Notes under the pieces: model-generated | What the model was told of the DNA's origin: nothing | Databases searched by the model: none | Seen by the model: only the letters and a program-made list of their open reading frames with translations | Source of the DNA: an uncultured Phaeodactylibacter sp. | GTDB taxonomy: Bacteria; Bacteroidota; Bacteroidia; Chitinophagales; Saprospiraceae | Length of the DNA stretch: 6,173 bases | Direction: 5' to 3' | NCBI GenBank assembly: GCA_913062745.1 | Contig: CAJXXJ010000249.1 | Coordinates: 1 to 6,173, forward strand | Translations under genes and position numbers: made by a program | Part shown: positions 1-5,570 of the stretch, piece by piece | Position numbering within the stretch: the stretch's first letter is position 1 | How the letters are laid out: the number at the start of each line of letters is the position of its first letter

Positions 1-74
1 GTAAGGGGTTATCCAACGAAGAGTAGCCTCAAAATTCGCCGCAGGCAACCCCTAGTTTTAGCCTTGACAGACCA

Positions 75-1535
75 CTAGGCCACCCGCTCCAAAGTAACCG
101 TAAGGTACTTCCAGAACTTCTGCACCGACTCGATGCTCACCTTCTCATCCGGAGAGTGGGCATGGCGGATCGTGGGTCCAAAAGACACCATATCGAGATT
201 TGGGTAGCGCTGCCCGATGATGCCACACTCCAGGCCCGCGTGCACAGCAGACACCTTGGGCTCTTCGTCGAAGAGCTCGCGGTAGACAGACTGCATCAGG
301 CGCATGATCTTGGAATCAGCATTTGGGGTCCAGCCGGGGTAATCACCATCGTTGGCGACTGTAGCGCCGATGCTCTCGAAGGCAGCACGCACTGCACTGG
401 CCACATCGTGCTTGCCCGACTCAAGAGAGCTGCGCTGCAGGCTTTGGGTAACGAAGGAGCCGTCTTTGATGATGACACGGGCCAGGCTGGTGGAAGTCTC
501 CACGAGGTCCGGCAGTTCCGGGTTCATGCGCCAGACGCCATTCGGTACAGCGTAGAGCGCGGAAAGAGCCATTTCCTGGGACTCGGCAGACATTACCTTC
601 TCAGGCAGCCCGGTGGGCTTTGCCTCTATCTTCATATCGGGCTCAGCTACGGCGTATTCCCGCTGCAGCTCGGCTTTGCGTTCTTCCAGCGCTTCCTGAA
701 AGGCGGTAGCTTTGCCTTCCGGCAAAACGACAATAGCGGTAGACTCCCGGGGGATGGCGTTGCGCAGGCTGCCTCCGTCCACAGAGGAAATGCGCAGGCC
801 ATAGGCGTTGCCCGTTTTGTATAGCAGGCGGTTCATTAGCTTGTTGGCATTGCCTCTGCCCTTGTTGATATCCATGCCCGAGTGGCCGCCCTTAAGCCCG
901 CGGATCGTCAGCTCAAGGGCAGTGCTGTCGGCAGCAACCGGTTCTTCCGGGTACTCAAACAGCGTATTGGTGTCCACACCGCCGGCACAGCCGATGGTGA
1001 TTTCATCGTCGTCCTCAGTGTCAAGGTTGAGCAGGATTGACCCTTCAAGCAGGGTTTTGTCCAGGCCCTTAGCGCCGGTCATACCCGTCTCCTCATCAAT
1101 GGTAAACAAAGCTTCAATAGCCGGATGTTTCAGATCATCGGCTTCCAGCACGGCCATGATGGCGGCTACGCCCATGCCGTTGTCGGCGCCCAGCGTAGTG
1201 CCGTCAGCAGTGACCCACTCGCCGTCTATTTTGTGGCGGATGCCCTCAGTGAGAAAATCGAAGTCGTTTCCGGCATTTTTTTGGTGGACCATATCGAGGT
1301 GGGCCTGCAGGATGACCGTCGGGCGGTTTTCCATACCCGCTGTAGCTGGCTTTTTAATCACTACATTCCCCTTCGCGTCCACAAGCGTGGGCAACTTGAG
1401 AGATTCACCGTAGGAACGCATAAATGTGATAACGCGCTCCTCATTTTTGGAAGGCCGGGGCACAGCGTTCAGCGCTGCAAAGCTTTTCCAAACGGGGCGG
1501 GGTTCCAGAGTAGCTATATCGGTAGTCGTGCTCAT
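75..1535 (-). CDS. pepD: Aminoacyl-histidine dipeptidase PepD (M20 family metallopeptidase)
   Basis: A 486-residue cytosolic zinc dipeptidase of the M20 family. Family members hydrolyse Xaa-His dipeptides such as carnosine and other unspecific dipeptides. The full active-site set is visible: AHLDM with H79 and D81, GADNGMG with bridging D118, DEETGMTG with E148 as the expected general base and E149 as a metal ligand, NLDTEDD with D172, and a C-terminal RHAHSPDE with H460. The dimerisation/lid domain is the middle part, around 205-390, and contains GGHSGMDI at 216-223. Length matches the usual 480-490 residues, so the gene is complete. There is no signal peptide. The ATG at 1535 gives the expected N-terminus (a short leader, then a helix with WKSF and the NAVPRPSKNEE motif). 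The stop is TAG. It lies downstream of a terminator, so it probably has its own promoter in 1536-1597, although I see no clear one. G+C is higher than in the secreted-protein gene beside it. Confidence 0.95.
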   Translation of the reverse strand: MSTTTDIATLEPRPVWKSFAALNAVPRPSKNEERVITFMRSYGESLKLPTLVDAKGNVVIKKPATAGMENRPTVILQAHLDMVHQKNAGNDFDFLTEGIRHKIDGEWVTADGTTLGADNGMGVAAIMAVLEADDLKHPAIEALFTIDEETGMTGAKGLDKTLLEGSILLNLDTEDDDEITIGCAGGVDTNTLFEYPEEPVAADSTALELTIRGLKGGHSGMDINKGRGNANKLMNRLLYKTGNAYGLRISSVDGGSLRNAIPRESTAIVVLPEGKATAFQEALEERKAELQREYAVAEPDMKIEAKPTGLPEKVMSAESQEMALSALYAVPNGVWRMNPELPDLVETSTSLARVIIKDGSFVTQSLQRSSLESGKHDVASAVRAAFESIGATVANDGDYPGWTPNADSKIMRLMQSVYRELFDEEPKVSAVHAGLECGIIGQRYPNLDMVSFGPTIRHAHSPDEKVSIESVQKFWKYLTVTLERVA

Positions 1536-1597
1536 TCTTATCGTTTTGGTGTCACCGGAAAATACGGCTAATTTTCAAAATCGCAATCTACCCGGAT

Positions 1598-1639
1598 AAA
1601 AAAACGGGCGTGCTGGAGTATATAACCCGGCATGCCCGT
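1598..1639 (-). terminator. Rho-independent terminator after the secreted-protein gene
   Basis: On the minus strand, acgggcatgc (1639-1630) can pair with gcacgcccgt (1613-1604), giving ten positions with one A/C mismatch. A run of seven T follows (minus strand, 1604-1598). The loop is 16 nt. It begins 24 nt past the TAA of the 523-residue gene and precedes pepD, so it should end transcription of the former. No T run follows on the plus strand, so it appears one-directional. Confidence 0.75.
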
Positions 1640-1663
1640 ACGGTGTTGACTTTAATTTAAGCG

Positions 1664-3235
1664 TTAGCGGTAGAAATATTTGCGGACTATCTGCTTTTTA
1701 CCAACCTGCGCTACGTAGACCAACAGGCCTTTCCCCGGTACCACCTTTTCAGTTTGGTTTGTCCGGGTATCCCACTGGCGGATCAAACGCCCGTTCAAAT
1801 CATAAGCACTCACACGGACCGGTAGGTCTTCTCCGTAGGCGAGGGAAAAGTGCTCACCAGCAAACTGCAACTCAGGCTGTGGGCCGTTATCTATATACTC
1901 CGTGCTATTTACCAAATCATCAATACCGGTATCCAGGGCGTACAATTCCCGGCCTACTGTATCGTCTACATCGCTGGCAAAGTAGAGTTTGCCATTTTGG
2001 ACACCAATGGGCTGGACGGATCTAAACCCAGTCACTCCATCCGGATAAGCGTATATCAGCTGGGCTACCGGGTTTTCCGTATCGACGTAATAAATATTAG
2101 CCTCAAAGCCATTGAACGTCCCGTTAGCAAAAAAGACAAAGCGATCAAAGGCTAAGAAATTAGAAAAGTTAGGCACTTCCAGGGTTGCAACTGTAGAGGT
2201 GGTGAAAATACTGCCAGCTGTTTGGCTTACGCGCAGGTCTTCCGCGAATGGATCATCAGATAAGAAAATGGAGCGGTTATTCGCAGCAGCGTGAGGGATT
2301 TGATTGAACTGAACGCCCGGCTCCACATCGCTGATGATGACCTCTGCGGGCCCGGCTGCTGAATTAACCACATAAAAGTCCCCATCTCCAAAAAAAAGTG
2401 CTCGGTTGGAGCTAAGGGCCAGGTGAGCCAAAGCAGGCGGAGCATTTGGGATACGATCCAGGCTGCCAGATTCAGCTACATAACCATAAATACCCTCTCC
2501 TTCATTCATGGTAAAACTTCCCTCCAGAGTAAATATCAGCCCGTCCGAAACTGGAGTCAGTCCTCTGTATTTATATAGTATAGTTGGGTAAGAAGCAATC
2601 CCAAGCAGCTCAAGGGAATCTTTAAACGCCCACAGCTGCAACTCTTCATCCTGGGAGCGATCTCGCAAAAACGCAATACCTCCATCAAACAGACAGTAGG
2701 TGCTGTTCGGATTGGAAAGGGGGTCCCTCAACTCCACATTACTTAGTATGCCTTCATAGGTAATACCGTCTGGGCTACGATACAGCGAGTCGAACGTAGC
2801 GAAAAACAAGCCTGCTTCCTCAGACGGGATCAAGTTCCAGAACAATTCCTCGCCTTCCGGCAAAAGAAATACCTGCTGTGTCCCTGCCTCAGTTCCATCT
2901 GTCGACCAGATGACTTCTTCTGCCTCAGTGTCATCGGCGATAAAGTACAGCAGGCTGTCATAAGTGACGAATCCGCGGGGACTTCCATCTGCTGCACCTG
3001 GGTTCAGGTCTTTCAATAACTGAAGTTCGCCATCTTTTAAGACGCCTAGCTCTTCACCAAATTCGCTATCAATAACGGGCAGGACAATAACGTCACCTAT
3101 GTAGTGGCCACGGTTATTGAATTCAGAAATACCACCTGCCGCTCCAGCATTAAAATCACTGACGAGTTCAGGTTGGGCAAAAGCCAAATTGGAACCCAGC
3201 ACCACAATAAAAATAGAGCGTAAAAAATTTTTCAT
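1664..3235 (-). CDS. Secreted ELWxxDGT-repeat-like protein with putative T9SS C-terminal sorting domain
   Basis: A 523-residue exported protein of unknown function. Residues 1-20 form a signal peptide (MKNF-LRS, hydrophobic IFIVVLG, cleavage likely after AFA). The body is beta-rich and carries degenerate copies of the ELWxxDGT repeat. The clearest is LYFIADD followed by EEVIWSTDGTEAGT at 96-119, and a late copy is KLYFASDVDDTVGRELYALDTG, split around 416-437. Linkers of the DLNPGAADGSPRGF kind (76-89) and DVEPG (303-307) belong to the same repeat pattern. Residues about 460-523 look like a Bacteroidota type IX secretion sorting domain: VSAYDLNGRLIRQW, then a PGKGLLVYVAQVG strand pair and a basic end KYFYR. 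From this I infer export by Sec, passage through the outer membrane by T9SS, and cell-surface attachment or release. The 5' leader carries a Bacteroidota promoter, and a terminator follows the stop, so it is monocistronic. G+C is lower than in pepD and the methyltransferase part. The substrate or partner is unknown. Confidence 0.85.
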   Translation of the reverse strand: MKNFLRSIFIVVLGSNLAFAQPELVSDFNAGAAGGISEFNNRGHYIGDVIVLPVIDSEFGEELGVLKDGELQLLKDLNPGAADGSPRGFVTYDSLLYFIADDTEAEEVIWSTDGTEAGTQQVFLLPEGEELFWNLIPSEEAGLFFATFDSLYRSPDGITYEGILSNVELRDPLSNPNSTYCLFDGGIAFLRDRSQDEELQLWAFKDSLELLGIASYPTILYKYRGLTPVSDGLIFTLEGSFTMNEGEGIYGYVAESGSLDRIPNAPPALAHLALSSNRALFFGDGDFYVVNSAAGPAEVIISDVEPGVQFNQIPHAAANNRSIFLSDDPFAEDLRVSQTAGSIFTTSTVATLEVPNFSNFLAFDRFVFFANGTFNGFEANIYYVDTENPVAQLIYAYPDGVTGFRSVQPIGVQNGKLYFASDVDDTVGRELYALDTGIDDLVNSTEYIDNGPQPELQFAGEHFSLAYGEDLPVRVSAYDLNGRLIRQWDTRTNQTEKVVPGKGLLVYVAQVGKKQIVRKYFYR

Positions 3236-3343
3236 GATTAATTCTTTAGTAGATCAAAAAGGAACGCTCAAGCGCTGTCCATCAGAGTTATGAACAATTT
3301 TTTTTGATAGACTGAGATAGCGCGAGAAGCCATTCATTACTCA

Positions 3344-3374
3344 CAAATGTAGAAATAATGGGGCTTTCCAACAA
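3344..3374 (-). promoter_or_regulatory. Bacteroidota-type promoter for the secreted-protein gene
   Basis: Read on the minus strand, TACATTTG (3351-3344) is an exact match to the Bacteroidota -7 element TAnnTTTG. A TTGTTG stretch (3374-3369) lies upstream. The first TTG is 20 nt and the second 17 nt from the -7 element, close to the known -33/-7 spacing. It overlaps the region just beyond the end of the methyltransferase frame and leaves a leader of about 100 nt before the ATG at 3235. That leader contains a 9-base A run and no Shine-Dalgarno sequence, as is common in this phylum. Confidence 0.6.
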
Positions 3375-3380
3375 GTTAAC

Positions 3381-4070
3381 CTACCCCCCTGTAATCAGCC
3401 AGCAGTAATGAATCTTCGGATTGCGGAAGTCTTTAGGGATAGTAGCGGAGGTGATATCCCGGATATTTTTGGTGTTCAGCCGCTCGGGCTCCAGTTGAAA
3501 TTTGCGAAAATTGGTGGAAAAGTACAGCTGCCCGCCGGGTGCCAGCCGGCGCAGGCAGCCGTTGATCAGCTCAGGATGGTCGCGCTGCGTATACAGTACG
3601 TCTTCCATACGCTTGGAGTTGGAAAAGGTCGGCGGGTCCAGCACGACGATGTCGTACAGGCCATCTACCGCTTGTTCCAGCCAGGCTTTGACATCGGCAC
3701 GGACAAACTCGTGCTGTGGGCCTGCCAGCCCGTTGAGCTCCATATTGCGCTGCCCCCACTCCAGGTAGGTATTGGAAAGGTCGATGGTCGTGGTAGCTGA
3801 AGCGCCGCCCGCTGCCGCGTAGACGGTGAAGGAACCGGTGTAGGCGAAAAGGTTGAGCACCCGTTTGCCTTCAGCCTGTTCCCGCACTTTCTCCCGGGTA
3901 GGGCGGTGGTCGAGGAACAGCCCGGTATCGAGATAGTCTGTCAGGTTGACTACAAAGCGGAGCCCGTTTTCCTGCACCAAAATGGAACGCCCCTGCTCGT
4001 CAAACTTTTCGTACTGTTCACGGCCGCGCTGCGGCTTGCGCTCCTTAAAAAATATCCGGGCAGCCGGCAC
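3381..4070 (-). other. RlmI/RlmK-family class I SAM methyltransferase, C-terminal catalytic part (N-terminus missing)
   Basis: Residues 133-361 of the composite frame match the catalytic domain of RlmI/RlmK-type methyltransferases, which modify a base in 23S rRNA. Closest by motif is the RlmK half of RlmKL, the m7G2069 enzyme in E. coli. Visible are the family signature NLTDYLDTGLFLDHRPTR (174-191), SAM motif I NLFAYTGSFT (205-214), the acidic ribose-binding end of strand 2 at D229 (TTTIDLSNTYLEW), motif IV DPPTFSNSKR (277-286), and the end IHYCWLI. The start VPAARIFFKERKPQRGREQYEK is an internal stretch of the family. The real gene should therefore extend further upstream, by tens of residues at least or by a whole THUMP/RlmL half, which this window does not contain. 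Substrate specificity cannot be settled from the fragment. Confidence 0.88.
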
Positions 4071-4466
4071 TTCCAGCGCTTCGGCAATCATATGCGCTAC
4101 GATCATTGCGTTTGATTCTGGCTCTTGTACATCAACGATATCAATTTTGAAATCTTCAGGGACCTTGATGTCTTTACGCTTCATGTACCGCAATAGGTTT
4201 TGCTTCAGCTTTGCTGCGCCTTCACCCGATCGGCCAATCACCATTCCTGGGCGTGAGCTTTTGACGATAATCCGTGTCGCCTTTCGTGATCGCTCGATTT
4301 CAATATCGGCAACAAACTTACCACGCAATTGCTTTTCAAGGTATTCACGAATCAGCGTGTCCGCACGCAACAGTTCTTTAAAATTTTTCTTACCACCAAA
4401 CCATCGCGATTTCCATCCGCGAATGATACCGATTCGATGTGCATAGGGGTGTACGTTGTGTGACAT
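3381..4466 (-). CDS. Composite open frame: ribosomal protein S3 N-terminus joined to RlmI/RlmK-type rRNA methyltransferase (probable chimera)
   Basis: One uninterrupted 361-codon frame holds two unrelated proteins. Residues 1-132 are the N-terminal part of ribosomal protein S3, including the KH RNA-binding domain. Residues 133-361 are the catalytic part of a class I SAM-dependent 23S rRNA methyltransferase of the RlmI/RlmK family. Neither parent is complete: S3 lacks its C-terminal domain (family length is about 210-240), and the methyltransferase lacks the N-terminal portion seen in relatives. The seam falls around residues 128-132 (AEALE). The ATG at 4466 is the natural S3 start, 24 nt after the rplV stop. 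The TAG stop at 3381 follows IHYCWLITGG, a normal end for this methyltransferase family. I know of no established S3-methyltransferase fusion, and the flanking genes on the two sides suggest different phyla, so this is most likely a joining artefact and not a working protein. Confidence 0.85.
   Translation of the reverse strand: MSHNVHPYAHRIGIIRGWKSRWFGGKKNFKELLRADTLIREYLEKQLRGKFVADIEIERSRKATRIIVKSSRPGMVIGRSGEGAAKLKQNLLRYMKRKDIKVPEDFKIDIVDVQEPESNAMIVAHMIAEALEVPAARIFFKERKPQRGREQYEKFDEQGRSILVQENGLRFVVNLTDYLDTGLFLDHRPTREKVREQAEGKRVLNLFAYTGSFTVYAAAGGASATTTIDLSNTYLEWGQRNMELNGLAGPQHEFVRADVKAWLEQAVDGLYDIVVLDPPTFSNSKRMEDVLYTQRDHPELINGCLRRLAPGGQLYFSTNFRKFQLEPERLNTKNIRDITSATIPKDFRNPKIHYCWLITGG
4071..4088 (-). 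other. Probable chimeric junction inside the composite frame
   Basis: On the minus strand the codons for IAEALE (residues 127-132) mark the change from S3 to methyltransferase. S3 proteins of CPR type typically have an AEALE followed by KR, and RlmK-type proteins have a similar helix end before VPAARIFFKER, so a short shared stretch could serve as a microhomology. Sampled rows differ in composition: 3601-3660 and 3841-3900 each have 34 of 60 G+C, while 4141-4200 has 23 of 60 and 4261-4320 has 26 of 60. The exact breakpoint cannot be placed to the base. Confidence 0.75.
4071..4466 (-). other. rpsC: rpsC segment: 30S ribosomal protein S3, N-terminal 132 residues (truncated)
   Basis: S3 sits at the mRNA entry site of the small ribosomal subunit. 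The start, MSHNVHPYAHRIGIIRGWKS, resembles CPR/Parcubacteria S3 and not the MGQKVNP type start of Bacteroidota. The type-2 KH domain follows, with the GxxG loop GRSG at 78-81 inside MVIGRSGEGAAKL. The segment continues through VQEPESNAMIVAHMIAEALE at 113-132. In S3 proteins this is normally followed by a basic helix of the kind KR.PFRR and then the C-terminal domain with its GRLGGA motif. None of that is present here. The order rpsS-rplV-rpsC is the conserved S10-operon order. No Shine-Dalgarno sequence precedes the ATG. Confidence 0.9.
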
Positions 4467-4490
4467 GATATGTGAATTAAAAATAATGAA

Positions 4491-5036
4491 TTATGATTTC
4501 TTGGTGTCGACCTTCTTGGTAGTTTTTTTAGCTGATTTCTTGGTTGTTGGTTTTTTCTTTGCCGCTGTCTTTGTAGCTTTCTTTTTTGGCGCTGTTGTAA
4601 CCGCTGCTTTCTTCGCTGTTGTTTTCTTGGCTACTTTCTTTTTTCCTGGCTCCTTCACAGCATCGCTCTTTGAATCTTTTGATGAAGAGGTTGATGCCTT
4701 TTTTGAAGTTTTCTTAGTGCCAAGCGTAACGGCAATGTTACTTGTTCGCTTATTGATTGGGTGTGCCATACCGCGAGATTTTGGCATCATACGCTTCAGT
4801 GTGACCCCTTGATTAACGGTAATTTGTTCGATAAAAAGACCGTCAGACGCCACTTTAAAATTGTTCTCGGCATTTGCGACCGCTGATGCAATAAGCTTTG
4901 AAACCGTGCGAGAAGCACGTTTTGGCAAAAAACGCAGCTCAACGAGAGCGTCTGAAACTCGCTTGCCTTTTACCGCGTCGGTAACAAGACGGACTTTACG
5001 AGGTGATTGTCGATAATTTTTAAGATAGGCTTTCAT
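4491..5036 (-). CDS. rplV: 50S ribosomal protein L22 with long lysine-rich C-terminal tail
   Basis: L22 binds 23S rRNA and its beta-hairpin lines the peptide exit tunnel. The core, residues 1-106, is canonical: YRQSPRKVRLVTDAVKGK at 8-25, the helix with SKLIASAVANAENN at 46-59, and the tunnel hairpin around TLKRMMPKSRGMAHPINKRTSNIAV at roughly 79-103 (written here in outline only). Residues 107-181 are an extra low-complexity tail in which 29 of 75 residues are lysine, with Ala/Thr/Ser between (AKKTTAKK-like units). Standard L22 is about 110 residues, so the tail adds roughly two thirds again. Such basic extensions occur in L22 of some CPR and other bacteria, and are thought to contact rRNA or be disordered. 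The gene lies 18 nt after rpsS and 24 nt before rpsC and is surely cotranscribed. The ATG at 5036 matches the family start MKAYLKNYRQSPRK. No Shine-Dalgarno sequence is visible. Confidence 0.95.
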   Translation of the reverse strand: MKAYLKNYRQSPRKVRLVTDAVKGKRVSDALVELRFLPKRASRTVSKLIASAVANAENNFKVASDGLFIEQITVNQGVTLKRMMPKSRGMAHPINKRTSNIAVTLGTKKTSKKASTSSSKDSKSDAVKEPGKKKVAKKTTAKKAAVTTAPKKKATKTAAKKKPTTKKSAKKTTKKVDTKKS

Positions 5037-5054
5037 ATGATATTACCGTAACAC

Positions 5055-5384
5055 TTAATCGTTAGAACGAGCTGCTTTTGCGGCTGCAATTTCAGCTTCG
5101 CGTTTCTTTTGCTCAAGCTCTTTCTGCATTTTACCTCCGTGGCGATGGAATGTCTTTGTCGGTGAAAATTCACCCAATCGATGACCAATCATATCTTCAG
5201 TAACAAATACCTCGATATGCTTTCGTCCATTGTGAACGCCAAAGGTAAATCCAACAAATTCTGGTGGAATCATTGAATTTCGTGCCCATGTCTTAATAAC
5301 ACCTGCGTCATCAGGCTTTTTGCCCTCAATTTTCTTGAGAAGCTTTACATCGACGTATGGACCTTTTTTAATACTTCGTGACAT
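5055..5384 (-). CDS. rpsS: 30S ribosomal protein S19
   Basis: S19 sits in the head of the small subunit, next to S13 and the A-site region. The protein has 109 residues. The universal start [12 protein letters not shown] sets the ATG at 5384. A longer frame from 5432 would add 16 residues encoded by the structured leader and is rejected. The S19 signature [19 protein letters not shown] spans 61-79, and [11 protein letters not shown] at 51-61 is also typical. The protein ends with a charged helical extension ([21 protein letters not shown], about 89-109) beyond the usual 90-95 residues. It is the first gene of the local operon, with rplV 18 nt downstream. rplB, which normally precedes rpsS, is absent: a divergent amidase gene lies there instead. 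Confidence 0.96.
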   Translation of the reverse strand: MSRSIKKGPYVDVKLLKKIEGKKPDDAGVIKTWARNSMIPPEFVGFTFGVHNGRKHIEVFVTEDMIGHRLGEFSPTKTFHRHGGKMQKELEQKKREAEIAAAKAARSND

Positions 5385-5398
5385 AAAAAAAGAAAAAT

Positions 5399-5425
5399 GA
5401 CAGGTGCGCCCCGAAGGGTTCTGTC
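5399..5425 (-). promoter_or_regulatory. Leader hairpin with UUCG loop and U-rich tract upstream of rpsS (attenuator-like)
   Basis: On the minus strand, gacag (5425-5421) pairs with ctgtc (5403-5399). Inside, ccc and ggg pair around a TTCG tetraloop (5418-5409), with an internal loop of tt/aa and cgcac type between the stems. A tract ATTTTTCTTTTTTT follows directly and runs into the rpsS ATG. A GC hairpin with a very stable cUUCGg cap followed by U residues resembles a terminator or attenuator, or a ribosomal-protein binding site in the leader. The function is inferred from shape only. Confidence 0.5.
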
Positions 5426-5438
5426 GTTTCAATATTAG

Positions 5439-5457
5439 GCTCAGGAAATACCTAAGC
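5439..5457 (-). promoter_or_regulatory. 5'-end hairpin of the rpsS leader
   Basis: In the minus-strand RNA, GCUUAGG (5457-5451) pairs with CCUGAGC (5445-5439) around the loop UAUUU. This gives seven continuous pairs with one U-G wobble. The hairpin starts right at the transcription start predicted from the rpsS promoter (about 5458), so it would cap the 5' end of the mRNA. Such 5' hairpins often stabilise transcripts. The role here is inference. Confidence 0.45.
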
Positions 5458-5464
5458 GAAGTGT

Positions 5465-5493
5465 ATCTTATAGGAAGAGTATTTTTTTGTCAA
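5465..5493 (-). promoter_or_regulatory. Sigma70-type promoter of the rpsS-rplV-rpsC operon
   Basis: On the minus strand, TTGACA (5493-5488) is a perfect -35. A 17-nt A-rich spacer follows, then TAAGAT (5470-5465) as -10. A shifted TATAAG with a 15-nt spacer overlaps it. The predicted start is near 5458, leaving a leader of about 74 nt. The form differs from the Bacteroidota promoter seen near 3350, in line with a different host for this half. Confidence 0.7.
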
Positions 5494-5521
5494 ATGGTCA
5501 TCTGCAAAAAATGATAAGGTA

Positions 5522-5550
5522 TTGACGCTTTATACATTTAATGGTAAAAG
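5522..5550 (+). promoter_or_regulatory. Candidate promoter of the amidase gene, divergent from the rpsS promoter
   Basis: TTGACG (5522-5527) matches five of six -35 bases. TAAAAG (5545-5550) lies 17 nt further and matches four of six -10 bases. Transcription would begin near 5557, about 14 nt before the ATG at 5571. If translation instead starts at the in-frame ATG at 5541, this -10 would be inside the gene and another promoter would be needed. Confidence 0.4.
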
Positions 5551-5570
5551 ACATAAAGAAAAAGAAACAT

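Noticed and set aside
4..53. Inverted repeat aggggtt (4-10) and aacccct (47-53) just past the pepD stop, with a nested gcct/aggc pair.
   Set aside because: The loop is 36 nt, the inner pair is only four bases, and no T run follows on the minus strand, so it is too weak to call as the pepD terminator.
156..1413. Several long plus-strand open frames opposite pepD, including ones of 222 and 201 codons.
   Set aside because: They are antisense shadows of a well-conserved gene whose active-site motifs are all in the minus frame. Their translations show no recognisable domain.
3295..3304. Homopolymer run of T in the leader of the secreted-protein gene, considered as a terminator for the methyltransferase frame.
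   Set aside because: No GC-rich stem precedes it in the required orientation, and it lies within the leader downstream of the proposed promoter.
3408..4446. Plus-strand open frames opposite the S3/methyltransferase frame.
   Set aside because: The minus-strand frame has clear S3 and methyltransferase motifs, and the opposite frames show none.
4456..4812. Plus-strand frame opposite the L22 tail that reads as a hydrophobic, phenylalanine-rich, membrane-like protein.
   Set aside because: It is the direct antisense result of lysine codons (AAA/AAG read as TTT/CTT). L22 is clearly coded on the minus strand.
5382..5432. Longer S19 start at 5432 adding 16 residues.
   Set aside because: The universal S19 N-terminus [10 protein letters not shown] begins at 5384, and the added stretch is the hairpin leader.
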